A DNA stretch of 64,000 nucleotides, taken from positions 9,310,506-9,374,505 of the forward strand of contig NW_004454216.1 of the NCBI RefSeq assembly GCF_000283155.1, read 5' to 3'. The DNA comes from Ceratotherium simum simum (lineage: Eukaryota > Chordata > Mammalia > Perissodactyla > Rhinocerotidae). Both the position numbers and the translations under genes were made by a program. Every line of letters starts with the position of its first letter. Position 1 is the stretch's first letter. Shown piece after piece: positions 47,501 to 60,574 of the stretch. The notes under the pieces are model-generated. The model searched no databases and was not told the DNA's origin. It saw nothing but the letters and a program-made list of their open reading frames with translations.

Positions 47501-48600
47501 TTAGAAGTTGCTGTGGAAAAGTCTGAAACAAATCTTATTTTTTCTCCCATAGTAGACGACTAGCTTTCAATGGTCAAAATCTTATTTTCTTATCTTTGAA
47601 GATGATTATTTTACCAGAATGTATTCCTTAGTGTTGATGATTGTGTAAACATTTTTCCCACGGTGTAGTGCACCCTTACAGTCTATAGATTAAAGGCTTT
47701 TAAAATTTTTTTAGCAATATTATAAATATTTTTAAATATTTACTGTCTCATTATTTCAGATCTCTTTTCTATGGGGGTGTGCAGAGGGAGATAAAAATTA
47801 TACTTATGTTAGACTTCCTATGTCTGTTTTCCATATAGATAATCTTTCTAGTACTTTTCATTTTACTTGTTTTTATTTCATTTCTCTCTTTTTCCTCAGG
47901 CCTATCATTTGTCTCACTTACTTAAAACTGTTTTCAGCAGTTTCTAATATTCTTCTTCTCATGTGTCCCTGATTTCTGTTATGGTTTTAAACATTTTTTG
48001 TTTACTTCTTGCTTGGTGAAGGCTCAAATTTTATCTCCTTCTGTTGCCTTCTCATGTCTTTCCTCTTATTTTAGAGACAAAGTCTTTAAAAGCAGTTTAG
48101 AGACAATTAAGCTTCTGATTTTTTTTTGTGTGTGTGTGAGGACGGTCAGCCCTGTGCTAACATCTGCCAATCCTCCTCTTTTTTTGCTGAGGAAGACTGG
48201 CCCTGGGCTAACATCCGTGCCCATCTTCCTCTCCTTTATATGGGACGCCACCACAGCATGGCTTGCCAAGCAGTGTGTCAGTGCGCGCCCAGGATCCGAA
48301 CTGGCAAACCCCGGGCCGCCACAGTGGAGGGCACGCACTTAACCTCTTGTGCCACTGGGCTGGCCCCAAGCTTCTGATTTTTAATTTTTATTTTTATGGG
48401 AGTACATTTGCCCACAATTGTTATTTGCTCCATCAAACATTTTTAGAATGAGTATATTTTATCTATAAGCTCTTTCTATATTCTTTTCATCTGTTTATTT
48501 GTAATATCTTTGTAATGATCCTATGTTACTTCTTTTGATTTTATTATCTATTCATATAATTCATATTAGTACTTCCTAGACTTTGAAGCTTCCTATGGGT
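44560..48600 (-). mobile_element. Degenerate L1/HAL1-type tract, minus strand
   Basis: T-rich sequence continuing the antisense LINE tract. 46100-47330 resembles degenerate L1 ORF2 on the minus strand, and 44600-45400 resembles antisense ORF1-type coding. No frame survives. I cannot define individual element borders or decide how many copies are present. An ERE lies at 48126-48367. Confidence 0.45.
48126..48367 (-). mobile_element. ERE-type SINE, minus strand, with perfect duplication
   Basis: A T/GT-rich tail, then GCTGAGGAAGACTGGCCCTG, ATATGGGACGCCACCACAGC, CCAGGATCCGAACTGGC (B box reversed) and GCCACTGGGCTGGCCCC. The 15-bp duplication AAGCTTCTGATTTTT flanks it (48109-48123 with two extra T, and 48368-48382). 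Confidence 0.95.
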
Positions 48601-48655
48601 TAAGGACCAAGACTGTGTTTCAAGCTTATAGAAATTCTCCTTATGACACAGAAGT

Positions 48656-48660
<5 letters not shown>

Positions 48661-48700
<40 letters not shown>
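48661..48700. repeat. (TG)20 microsatellite
   Basis: Twenty uninterrupted TG units, preceded by GTGTC. Confidence 0.97.
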
Positions 48701-48701
<1 letters not shown>

Positions 48702-48704
48702 CTT

Positions 48705-51025
48705 CTTTTTGCCTTTACTTTCCCCAACCCACTGGGGTCAACCTGGCAGGTGGCTCACTATATGCAAAGTCTCCTATCCCCTGCCTTACTCACAGACATC
48801 TTCCAGTAAATACGGTTTCTCTGTGTGATTTCTTACTTACCCTTGATTTCCCTGTTGCTTGAGATATTGTAGCAAAGTAAGTCCGGAGAAGTGATGACTA
48901 CCACATAATATTCGCATTTTCATTATTCAAAACCAGAGCTCACTGGTTAGGGATGCCAATTATTTTGGAGATCTGTGCTCTGAGAGCTCTGTCTGACATT
49001 TACAGATATGAGCATGTGTTCTAGATTTCTTCCAAAATGCTGTTAGACCTTTACTAAATTCTGTAGTTCTTTTTCAGAAATTTTAGAAAGTTATAGCTAT
49101 CTCCTTGTTTTGTTGAAAATGGAAATATTACTCCTGTTGCTCGTTTTCTTTGAGTTTTGTGTGACATCTAAGAGTGGAAAGGAGAAACCACTATCTTTTA
49201 CTGCCATTTTAAAACTGAAAATACTCTCCTTTCACAAAACTTTGAAGAGTCAAAGCAGAGGCTTCTAAAACTTTCATTGATTTATTACGGAAAATCATGT
49301 CAAGAATTTTTTCCTTATAAATCTTCATAACAATGCTCTCTTTATTGCTGCATTTTTTTAATGGGCCTAATGTTGGTCTTTTTTATGATTTGCTATCACG
49401 GAAGATGTAAATTAAGTTTTAGAATTTGCTATCAGAAAGGACTGGTGATATATTCTAGGTCTCTACCACTATCTCCTGGGGTCTGGAAAACTGTTTTTCT
49501 TAAATATAAACTTCAAATTTTGTCCTTACTCAATTTATCATTGTTATAAGGCAGGAATTTAGTGCAAGTTTTCTGGATATTTCCTTGCTCTGTCATATTC
49601 TTTCATTAAACAAGAGGATATAACACAATTTATATTTTGAACTGGATTTACATGAAAGACCACAGCTTCCAGCCTGCACTTCTAACATTTTTCTTATCTC
49701 TGGTTTAGGGGACAAAACATCCTATGTTTTATGAAGTCTCTTTTCATCCCTATGTACTTCCTTCTGTGACATGTTCTGGGAATTACCATCTTGAAATGGT
49801 GGTAATAAAAAGAATATAATAGGGATAAATGTGGAGGAAGTGAGACCTTGGATCTCTCTGGCTACAAAATTAATTCTTCTGGAGTTGGAGAATTGCCACT
49901 TGGTTTTCTAGTCAGTGCATCTTCACTGTTTCAGAATGAATCACTTACAGAGAAGGTGATTTAAAGACTTTTTTTAACCTTACTAGATCCATCGGGCCTG
50001 TCCTGGTTCAGAGATGAGAGCATGTTGTGTAGTTCAAGAATGTACTTCTTGAATTTACCCCCATGGTTGATGCAATTAGTTGAAATTCCATCCGGATTGG
50101 CATACGGTCTTCTCTTATCTTGACTTTATAGTGCTGTTGCCAGCTTTTTTTTTTTTTTTAACTTTTTCGTATTTTTATGGATATTTTAATGGGAAGTTGG
50201 GAGAGCTGTTATAAACATTTCAAGCCTGCCACCATATTAACTTCCATATTCGCACAATGAAGCCACACACACTTTAAGTGCCTTGAGAGCAAGGACTCAT
50301 ATATCATCTCCAGGGGTCTTTATTGAATAAGTGCCAATAAACATGTTTTGATTTAGAACTGAATAAAATCAAAGTTAAGCTGTCCTTGGTTTTTACTTTA
50401 ATATGCTAATTGTGAAGTTTATTTATCATAGTTCTGGATACTATGAGAATATGAAAGTGATAAAACTCATGTTTAAAAAATACGTCTATACTTCAGATTT
50501 TTGTTAACTTGTACAAATCTTAATCTAGTTGAAATTCCGTATTTCTTTTTAAAAGAAAACTTAACTTGTAAATAAATGAGACTTTGAAAAGACTTGGGAA
50601 TTTTGCTCTTGTTACCTACAAATAAGATTTCCTTTAATTCACTCTACTAAATTGCTCACAACATATAAGCTGAAACATTCAGCTTGGTCGTATTATTAAA
50701 TAGTCAGTTAATTACAAAATTTCCACTTGTCGAGAGACATACAGAGTTAACGGGAACCCCAAATTGTACGGTCTCCTCCGTACAATTATTTACTTTACCT
50801 ATCAGTATCTTTGGTTCTTAGAGCCATGATGACAATTAGTATCAGGGGTCTATTTTAGACCATCATACATATTCTGTAATATCATCAAGATGCAATACCT
50901 ATTGACCTAGATTGTAAGTCCTCTTCCACTTATATCATAATTACCTAAGGCAAGGACTATCTTTTTTTTTTTTTGGCAATGACTACTAGGCACAGAATGG
51001 TGCTGTAGGTCCAATCTAGAAGCAT
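48705..51025. other. Unassigned AT-rich intergenic sequence
   Basis: No gene. L2-like 3' scraps are possible near 50275-50345 and 50930-51005. The rest is unassigned. Confidence 0.45.
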
Positions 51026-51029
51026 CCTT

Positions 51030-51150
51030 TAATGGATGGAGTATGGAATTTAGAGTCACAGGACCTGAATGTGACTTTCTTGCTTTGCCATTTATGATCT
51101 GTATGACTTGGGGCATGCCATTTACTGTCTCTCTCTCTCTTTTGCTCAGA
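51030..51150 (+). repeat. MIR SINE fragment
   Basis: Plus-strand MIR: AATTTAGAGTCACAGGACCT, GATCTGTATGACTTGGG and ATTTACTGTCTCTCTC. Confidence 0.75.
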
Positions 51151-51154
51151 AGGG

Positions 51155-52830
51155 TGTGTAAATGAAGAAATGTCTTTGAATAAGCTTGAAAAACTATAAA
51201 TATGCTACAAAGCAGTAAACTGCACTGACTGTGTGTAGTTATTCTTCAGATGGATGGTATCCAGCTGTGATCAGAGCCAGGTCGAGTGGCCAGTTGACTG
51301 GAGCATTAAAATGTTACATAGAATGCAAAAAGGGGGACAAAAGCTTATTTACCAGGAGTCCTGAATGGGAAGAGATAGGCAGTGGGTCTGCATGTGTTTG
51401 GGAGGATTATTTTGATAAGCCACTTAGTGTGAAGGAGTAAACCCTCAAGGAATATACATCAACAGATGGTACCTAAACTGCTTTCTAAGGAGGATCAAGC
51501 AAGTTAACTCCAGCCTTCTGGTTTGCTGAGTGGAGTACAGAATTGGGGCTGCCCAACGGGACCCTCTTTCCCTTTCCTTCCTTCACACACCTGAGCTATC
51601 CCTATAAATCAATACTGAACTATGATTTAGGAAAATATCAGTTTTAAGAGTTACCACAATAATGTCTGTCTGGGAAATGCACAAGATGTGATCAGTTCTT
51701 CATCATGGTAATGTTCAAATTGCATAGTAACATGGGAGCTGCAGTAAATGAGAGCCAAGTGTTTTCAATGTTAGGTTCTCTAAATTCTCCACCTCCTGGC
51801 ATTGCTGGTTCTGACTTAGATCTCTGTGGTTCTGCCTCTACCACACTGATCAAACTGCCTTCAGGTTTCTTATGAAGTTACAGCTCTTGAAATATCCAAT
51901 GGTGGCTTCCTGCTTTATTCACTATCGATGAGGTTTTTCACAGCCTCTCTGTGTGAGGGCCAAGTGTCTATGTTTGTAGCCTGGACAGCTACTAGGAATT
52001 ACTCATCTTCTGCCTTCAGGGATAGGTTGCCTGGGATGCTGATTATTTTGTCTTATGGGTCAACCCTGGTACTTGTAGTTAGAAGTATAGACTACTGTAG
52101 ATGCCACTATTTGGGTCTAAGCATTGCTTTTTTATTATTACAATCCAAGAGATAATTTATAAGAGCTGACAATATTATTTTAGTTTCCCTGAAAGTTGTT
52201 TTGATTCTCTGGGCCTCAGAGCAAGCCCTTTTTAGAACAGAAACTATTTGTTTATACAGTCAGGCTTTGAGGATGATTTATTATATATTCATCTGAGAAA
52301 ACTGCAACTCAGGAAATTCAGGACTTTTAACTTTTTTTTTTTTAAACCTCTGACAGCACTGGGATATGTTTCCAGACAAAAGCAATGTCACTTGATGAAC
52401 AATCCACTCGTTATTTATCTTTCTGCTTTTGTGAGACAATGCTAGGTCAGCCAAGGACATCTCCAAAAGGATACTATTATTAATAGAAATTAAATAGTGT
52501 ACAACACAGAATGTTTTATTCAATTATATTCTAGAATGAGATGGAAAATGGTTCAATAACCCTTGAGCTGATACCTAATTTAAAATATTTTTTTCTGCAT
52601 ATAATTTAATTTAATCTTTGTCTTGTATAAAGTTTACAAATTATCAAGAAGATATAAACATAAATGCTGGAATTAATTTGCTGGATGAAAGATGAACTTT
52701 TTTGGCTTTGCTTATAGTCTGAGAAGCCCCTCAGCACTTTAACCTCTTTGTGTCCGTGTCTTTAGGTCTGTTGGGAGCATACACGTGGTACACAGAAGGG
52801 AGAAGCCATAAAATGTAATACAAACTATAT
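51155..52830. other. Unassigned intergenic sequence
   Basis: No gene or named repeat. Short open frames at 51231-51440 and 51928-52155 are unsupported. Confidence 0.5.
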
Positions 52831-52834
52831 AAAT

Positions 52835-53110
52835 GTGATTCTGTTACTCGCTTGGTTAAAATCACTTTAAGGTGCATTCAAGTCTTCAAGGCAGAATCTA
52901 AATGCCTTAATACAGCATACAGACCCTCCATGACGAGACCCTTGATCACTTTCTTAAATTGATCACTGACCACTCCTTCTTAACATCCCCTCCAAGATAC
53001 ATGGATACGCACGCATGTGAGCACACACACCTCCCTAACTGTAGTTACAATTTCCCTGTGTAATTTGTCTGGATCTTTATGTTACTTACACCAGGCCCAG
53101 GCAGCCCAAC
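52835..53110 (+). mobile_element. L2 LINE 3' fragment
   Basis: L2-like block order: CTTGGTTAAAATCACTTTAA, GGCAGAATCTAAATGCCTTA and CAGACCCTCCATGACGAGA. Diverged. Confidence 0.55.
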
Positions 53111-53274
53111 CCATGGCACTGTCTCTAAGCCTGCAAAGTTAAGAAGCAGGAAGCAACTTGGTAGGAGACAGTCTTGAAATCTTTAGAGGAAAGATGGTTA
53201 ATTTACATTGAAATAGAATTTGCTATTAAGTGATATGTGATGGGAGAGTTAAAAAAGGGATGGTTAATGTATAG

Positions 53275-53395
53275 CCTACTGATGATTAGAGATTGAATTT
53301 GGGTTGTAACTTAAGCATTTCAGAGATATGTGATCTTGGCCAATGAAACCTCTCAGCTTCAGTATCCTTGTCTAGAAAATGGACTCAGCTAGAAT
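53275..53395 (+). repeat. MIR SINE fragment
   Basis: Plus-strand MIR-like: GTGATCTTGGCCAATGAAAC, CTCTCAGCTTCAGTATCC and TGTCTAGAAAATGG. Confidence 0.65.
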
Positions 53396-53399
53396 ATTG

Positions 53400-54875
53400 G
53401 ACAACCAGGAAGCACTAGGGTTTATTTCCCACTGACCTAATGGGTTAAGGAGAGAACTACCTGGGCAGTGGGTGGAGTGGGGTCGGGGTGTGGCTGGTGG
53501 TGAAAAGCATGAAGAATTAGATGAGTGACTTCAAGTGTTTGGAGGACTTGGAGACGGGCTGTGCACCCATAAGCATTTTAAAAAGTTCAAAGAGTAGAGG
53601 CAGGTCAGAAAATGGAAGTCAGAGCCAAGGGTCGAGGACCAAGTCAGGCCTTAACTTGATGGAAGGGAACAGGGTCAGGATCACGTGGAAGTGGGTGACA
53701 GCTGAGGACAAAGCAGAAGGGACCGTGACTTGCTACAGATCAGCTCAGACAATCAAAACGTGTTAACTCACAGGGTGATTGTAAGCATACGCTACTAAAA
53801 GTCATGTAATCTGAAGCATTTGCAAAACTGTGAAGCCCTAACAGATATCACTATTTTTATCTTGTGGTATCATAAAGATGAAACAACTGCAAAAACGCTT
53901 GTCAAGATTAACCCCATCAGGGAGCAACCCAACAGCTGTCCTCCCTTTTACCCAGGGGGACACTCGCTTGGCATTCACGGAAAACTTTCCTTTGCTTCTC
54001 CTCACGTGTCTGATATGCTATCAGACTCAGGGCATTCACCTTCTGCTTTGATCTCTGGGTGCTTTTAGCGAATCCTCCAGTTCCCAACCAGAAAGGCTAA
54101 TGCGATAGCAGGACTTCAGGCATTTTTCATCAAGAAATCGCTCAACTCCTGCTACCAAAAGTTAAAACATGGATTTCGGAAGGGCAAAGTTATTTTTTTC
54201 CTACTCTCCTACTTGCTGAGTACTTTGTCCTGATGAGCTGACGTGCTTGCATTCCATTACCATAAATTCCATTGTTGGAGAATTTGTTCTCAATTTTTTT
54301 GCCCTCTGGATCCGAAGCTACGTTTAGAATGGGTTGTCTCCAGCAAGTTGCTTGCTTTCCTTTTGTGGATGAGCTCTCTGAACTTCTCACTGTCTGATTC
54401 CATTATTCCTTTTTAGTAGCTTTTCATCTTCTCAGATATTACAAGTCACTTTACTGTCCAGTGGATATTTTTCTACCAACAGGCAGACATTTAACTATCA
54501 ACCATGGAGGAACTGGTGTGCTGGAGATGCTTCTGTATGTGTTAATTCAAAAGATCAACTTGTCATTGTCTTTCTTATTCAATGATCTCTGTCCTCGTTG
54601 GTCCTTGTTTCTTTCCCCTCATTCTCGAAAGCTGCACATATTCCCAGGCAGACAGTTTATGCTGCCCCTTTCTGATAATATTCATCCAACATTCAGGCTG
54701 CTCCACTAAGGTGCCTCAGTTCAGAAACACAAAGTAAAATGCTCATTTCCATCTCAGTTTTAAGAGCAGTTACTGCTCTGTGCACTGCAGTCACAGAAGG
54801 GTATTGAGGCAGCCAACCAAATGTATCTCCTCTGTATAGAATGTTAAATTCACAACTTAATGTGGCCATAAACCT
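53400..54875. other. Unassigned intergenic sequence
   Basis: No gene or named repeat. Confidence 0.5.
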
Positions 54876-54879
54876 AGTG

Positions 54880-55060
54880 TGATGAAGACAGCCTTGAATT
54901 AGAGGTGAGGCAACCTGACTCATAATTTCTGCTCTGGATCAAAAAGTCTTTATTCATTGGTCATCTTACCGTGACTGTATTTCTTGGATCCTTTACTTTG
55001 TAAAACTAGAACTTTTATTAATTGATCTCTAAGGTTTCTGACAACATTAGAACTCTATGT
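54880..55060 (+). repeat. MIR-like SINE fragment
   Basis: GCCTTGAATTAGAGGTGAGG and GCAACCTGACTCATAATT resemble the MIR 5' region; the remainder is degraded. Confidence 0.45.
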
Positions 55061-55099
55061 TTTCACAATTTCTTTTAGTCCTCTACAAACACACCCTCC

Positions 55100-55270
55100 C
55101 CGCAGAGGAAAAGGAACGAATGATCAGAGAAGTCTCACGGAGTGGATGTTCGAGCTGAGCCTTGAAAGATGAGTGCAACACTTCTAGATAGATGAAGGAA
55201 GAAAAGTAGAAAGTAGAGAAAATAGCAGGCACAAAGTCACAGAGAGGTAAATTAGCGGGGAGAATTTGAA
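55100..55270 (-). mobile_element. L2 LINE fragment, minus strand
   Basis: Reverse L2-like: GTTCGAGCTGAGCCTTGAAA followed by GATGAGTGCAACAC, then GCAGGCACAAAGTCACAGAG. Diverged. Confidence 0.6.
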
Positions 55271-55274
55271 CTTC

Positions 55275-56205
55275 AGTTAAATATCTAGCTTTGAACTCAA
55301 GGGGAACTCAAGCCCAGGATGAGAGCACTAGGCTTGTCAAATTTATACTATCACATCACACCACTAACTTTGAATAGGCATGGAATTTCTTAAAGAATTG
55401 ACCTTAATTAACACCTGTACACAGGCTAACAAGGAGCCAGTGGAGTAAATGGGTTTTCCCAGTTCTCAAGGAGAAGGAGCTTCACAATGGAGGCTCTAGT
55501 TCCAGGGCCAGCAGCCATGATCTCCAGGATGTACCTGCAACTTTCCTTCTGGTCGGGAGGCCAGACCAGTGAAGGGTTCCTGGAGCTTGAGTGGGATACA
55601 GGATTGGAGGAGATTGGTCCTTAGTCTGATCGCCCATGGTGCAGCCAGAATGAAGAGCCAAAGTCAGTCTAGTTTCTGGACAAAGAGGCAGAATCTAGAT
55701 ATGAAGCTCTGGGAAAGCAAACTCCCGGATGGAAGGCTGCAGGTGCAGCTTGAGGATCACAGCAATGATGCTCCCTTCTGCACAGACATTTTGTGGTGAT
55801 TAAATTGACTAAGGTGGTTAAAGAGTTTACCGTAGTTTCTGACCCATAACAGGCCTTCAATAAATGGTAGGATTGTCGTTTAAGGCACTGAAATTTAAAC
55901 ACTGAAGGCCTTACTTGAGGCTTGATTGGCTTCTAATATAAAGAGATGAGATAAAAAAAAAAAAAAAGGTCAAATGTTCCCCAAGCCCTGGGGATTTTCC
56001 TATTCTTCCTGAACCCCCACCTCCATGGGATCTCCCCGGCAGCCTTCCCTGGGCTTTTGCATTCATTCGTTAGGAGACCCAGGTCCTGGTCCACCCCCAT
56101 GCAGTGTATGGGGTTACAATACATAGAGTTTTACATGGTGCTGCCATGACTTTGAAATAGAAGTTCCGCTCACCTCCCACTTAGGGGATCAAGTGGTAGT
56201 TTTGT
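55275..56205. other. Unassigned sequence with an L2 end
   Basis: No gene. A plus-strand L2 3' terminus is probable at 55830-55875 (AACAGGCCTTCAATAAATGG). Confidence 0.5.
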
Positions 56206-56209
56206 GAAC

Positions 56210-56420
56210 TATAGTCTGATAGCACCAGGGTGGGAGGCAGGAGATCTGGGCTTTCTTTGAAGTTCTATCCTTAGCAAAGTGGGCGTCCTGAGCAAGTAAC
56301 TCACTCTGTCTTGGTCTGAGTTTTTATCTGAGAAAAGAGATGATTGAACAGGATGGCATGCAAGGATTCTCCAACTCCAGTAGTATGAAACCTTGGTAGC
56401 ACCTAGAGAAGCTGCCATTA
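56210..56420 (+). repeat. MIR SINE
   Basis: Plus-strand MIR-like: GGAGGCAGGAGATCTGGGCT, CTGAGCAAGTAACTCACTCT and GAGTTTTTATCTGAGAAAAG. Confidence 0.7.
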
Positions 56421-56424
56421 TTAT

Positions 56425-57575
56425 CAAAGTTGCCAAAAAGGCTCAACACATCATCTTGGGCATCAAATTAGCATCAGCTGCATAATGCCAGAAAATGAGC
56501 TTTTACTAGAAGGAAAATGACAGAGAGAAGTAATACTTACAATACTCTAAAATCATTCTTTTAGCCAAGAAGATGCTATCGTCAATAGCCACGAGTTTGA
56601 ATAAAAAAGTCATCTAAGGGGTAAAGCGGCCACTTTTGGATACCTCAATAATTTGGTAACTACAAACTATTTGATCCTTTTATTATAAGTCAACTTGAGC
56701 AGCACACTTTCATTGGGTGCCTACTGTGTAGGTGTACTAGTCAGGGCCTCTCTGTACTGGATGTGTTAATACTTAACAAATAAATACTTTCTTTAAAACA
56801 TATTCTATCACTTGGTAGGTTCTCTTTAGAGTGAAAAAAATTGTATTTTCATTCTAAATAACATAGGGTCTAATGTGTAAACTGATATCTGGTTCCATTA
56901 GTTTACTCTTTCCTGATAAGGGGAATTTAACTTGGGCAACCACCGCTTTGCATAACAGTTGCCTTCCATTATTATCCACAGATAAATTTTTGCCAAGAAT
57001 CCCTGTGCTGATGTGGTTTCAAGGAGAACTTTCCAATGGTGTTTTTCCCCCGCAAAGTTTTAATTTTCTTTGTTTTACGAAGTTAATGTTGTCATTTTGC
57101 AGAGCAATAATCAGTAAAATTAAGAAAAATTTAAAAATTAGGTCTTTTTTGATACATTTAATATGTTTGACTATCAAAAGTCTGCTTAAATGAAGTCTTC
57201 ATGTTTAACATTTAAAGACAAAGACATTATCGTAGGAGAACAGTCTATTTGTAAAAAGCAATATTTCAGCTTCAGTGAAGGAGCAGAGAAAGGACTTTCT
57301 TGAAAAAAAAGGTTAGTAGTGTGTGAATCAGAAGATTTTTTTTGTGTGTCAGCTCCAAGAACAGATTCTCCCAAATCATATCTCCTTAAGTTGAAGAATG
57401 TTCCCTCGAGATAGGAAGATGCACAAACAAGAATATATGTATTTTCTTCTATCCTATTTCTCAGTAGAAAGGGCATAAACTGCAGCACAAGTGATTCAAG
57501 CTAGACACTAGGAGAAATATCGTGGTAGTTAACAATGATAAACCATGGAACAGGTTACAGAGGAAAGAATTCCCT
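56425..57575. other. Unassigned AT-rich intergenic sequence
   Basis: No gene or named repeat. The opposing open frames at 56873-57193 and 57488-57186 are chance. Confidence 0.5.
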
Positions 57576-57579
57576 ATCT

Positions 57580-57720
57580 TTTTGTGGAGACTTTAAAAGC
57601 AGGAGAGAACATTTGTCTGAGTGAGGTTGGACAAGTTAGTAACTCTCAACTTCATTTTATCATTTGTAAAGTGGAGGAATCTCTGGGGTTCCTTCTAACT
57701 TTGAAAACTGATACTTCCTC
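57580..57720 (+). repeat. MIR SINE fragment
   Basis: Plus-strand MIR-like: GGTTGGACAAGTTAGTAACT, CTCAACTTCATTTTATCATT and TGTAAAGTGGAGGAATC. Confidence 0.7.
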
Positions 57721-57724
57721 ATCT

Positions 57725-59725
57725 TAAACGTATCTTTGGCTGAAGTTGGTGCTGTTGGAATGGAGGAGTTTAGGTGAACTTGGCTACTTCATGATCTCTG
57801 TCACCATAGCACCTCTCATGTTCTGTCTAGAGCATCTCTCCTTGGGCTCTTCACCTAATTAATAAAACCGGAAACAGTAACAGCAACTATGACGTTTTTA
57901 TATCATTATGTTTAAGCCATTGTTATGTTTCTGTTCTTCAGTGCAGTTGATGCCATCCCACTAATCCCCCATTGTATTTGTGTACCTTTCATTTTGTACT
58001 TTGTATTTGTAGTCTGGTATCTCTGACTAAATGCGCTTTCTGGAGGTCTTCTGCGACAAAGGAGAGCTATCTTTACTGGACGTCCTCAGGCTGCTGGGAT
58101 GTGTAAAGAAGACCTGGCGATACATCCTTACTTGATCCTCTGGTCCTGCTATTAGTGAAAGCAATTAGGTGTTTGAAATGACACCCAAGAGTCAATGTCT
58201 GGGCAAAATTGATAGGAATATCAAGAGGTGGAGCATAAGAAGGCATTTTGTAATAGTGTAAAACCTGGTGACATTATTATCGTGGACTACATTTCCTCCT
58301 CTCTCTGTTTTGCTTGTCTCCATGGAGCTAAAGACATTGTGAATGATGACGCAGAATGGAAACTTGACCGATGTAGCCCATTTAGACTACACAGGAAATG
58401 AGTTATCAGAAATTTCTTTCAATAATGCAAAAGCAGAAACGTTGAAAAAAGGTTTTGATGAATTAGTTTTTAAGGCCAGACTGGTTCTCTAGGTTTAAAC
58501 ATAAACATGAATTAGTTCCTTCCTCAACAACTTTTTACTATTATATATGTCTAGTTTGTGCCTCCTAGTAGTATACTGGCCACTAAAATTAAGAAACATG
58601 ACAATGAAATTACTGACTTTTGACTATTACCAAAGCAACTTATCATTAAAGTGAACATATTAGAGCACTAAGTCAAATAAACGTTGCATCATGGAGATTA
58701 TAAGGTTATTATGAAAAAGATTTTTTCCTAATTTTTAATATTAAGATGTTGTGCTATGAGATATTTTGACATGGGAGTTAGAGAAGCAAATTCAACTTAT
58801 CTAGGAAGGTCGCAGTAATATTTTAAAGAAAGAAGTGGATTAAACAAAGGAAGATTTCAGGAAAAATGTGGTCTCCTGAAAACACCGCTACAGTATGTCT
58901 TTTTCCACGTTGACAATCTACTTTTCGTCCTTTTTGTATTCCTAAGACCGGAGAAGTGGCAGTGAATTGCTGCTGGTTGTGCCTGGATTGTGTGTAGTAT
59001 ATTTTAGAGACACACCTACTTTCCTCCTGATCTCAGCAAAGGATTTTAAATCTATCAGCAGAGTGATTCCCAGAACATATGGCTCATGGGGAAAATAGCT
59101 TGTATTTAGCTCTGGCCAGCTGTCCAGAGCTCAACGACGTTGGTAACATATTTTAGAACAGATAAATTAGGAAATATATTTAGAAAGCACAAGCTAAGAA
59201 ATTTAAGCTAATCTTCTCTGCTAGATTCAAAAACATAAATTGCCATCGCACTATTTCTTAGAGCCGAATTTAATTAAATTATTCCTGGTCGCCAAAGACC
59301 TGATTTAAAGGGAATAATATTCACCAGTCAGACCTTGTGTAGATGGCATTCATCTGGTTAAAACCATAACAATAAGCTCTCTGATAGCTGATAAGTTCTT
59401 CAATTTCGTGTCAGATATGATTTCCAACACTATAAAAGTTAAAAGAACAAGGGAAGATCCATATGCATAAGATGGACCATCTGCAAATTTGCATCAGCCT
59501 TCAGACACTTAAGTGAAAATAAACCTTAGTTTAAGATTCTGAGTTCATGAATAAAAAATTAGTTAGTTAACAGGGCTCCTTGGAGATGTGCTAATTCTTG
59601 GGCTGGGGCTGGGAAAATAAAGATAGGCCTGGAGGATGTTGTAGTGCCAGATAGAAAGTGTTTAAAAAGAAAGAGAGAGAACAACAACAAAACAGAAAAA
59701 AAGAAAGAAAAAGGAACAAAGATGG
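57725..59725. other. Unassigned AT-rich intergenic sequence
   Basis: No gene or named repeat. It ends in an A/GA-rich run at 59665-59725. Confidence 0.5.
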
Positions 59726-59729
59726 ACAC

Positions 59730-60570
59730 TGTCAGAAGGACACAGGAACCAACCTAATAGAGCCCCCAATGGCCAAAATTGGAACCATTTGAGCAACAAA
59801 ATAAATAACTATAGTAGTTATTAAAATCCAATGAATCAAACAAACATCCATGTTTCCATACTAATGTAAATAAATGATTGGGTAAGAAATAAATGAGGGA
59901 GAAGAGACAAATCCTCCTTAGATAAGAATTCTAAGGAATACATGTGGCTACTCCCCCTCCAGGAAGCAGAGCTTAATTCCCCTCCCCTTGAGTGCAGGTT
60001 GAACTTAGTAATTCACTTCCAAAGAATAGAGTATGAAAAGGAAAAATTGTAACTTAGAGTGAAGAAACATGACAGACATCACCTTAACCAAGTGATCCAA
60101 GTTGACGCGACCAGTGATAAGTCATGTTGATAATATGCACCTGATATGATATGATGCAATGAAAAGTCATTTCACCTCTTTGGTATGTTTCTCCCAAACC
60201 CATAACCACAGTCTAATCATGAGAAAACATCAGACAAAACCAATTGAGGGACATTCTACAAAATATCTGACCAGTGCTCTTCAAAATTCTCAATACATAA
60301 AAAACAAGGAAAGATTGAGACACTATCACAGACCAGAGGAGGCCAAGGTGACATGACGACTAAATGCAATGTAGTGTCCTGGATCAAATCCTTCAGCAGA
60401 AAATGGACAGTGGTTGAAAAACTGGTGAAATACAAATATAGTCTGGAGTTTTGTTAATAGTGTTGTAACAAGATTAATTTCTTAGTTTTGACAAAATTAC
60501 CATAGTTATTTAAGATGTCAACTTTAGGAGAAGCTAGATGAAGGTATAATATCAAGTTTGAATTTTTAAA
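59730..60570 (+). mobile_element. Ancient L1 3' UTR
   Basis: Matches the long 3' region of old L1M subfamilies: TCTAATCATGAGAAAACATC, AATTGAGGGACATTCTACAA, GTAGTGTCCTGGATCAAATC and TTAGTTTTGACAAAATTACC. It is non-coding. Borders are approximate. Confidence 0.65.
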
Positions 60571-60574
60571 AATA

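Noticed and set aside
48615..48862. Cysteine/valine-repeat open frames
   Set aside because: Translation of the (TG)n microsatellite in three frames.
59661..59725. A/GA-rich run as a processed-pseudogene poly(A) tail
   Set aside because: No gene-like sequence precedes it, and old L1 3' UTR sequence follows.
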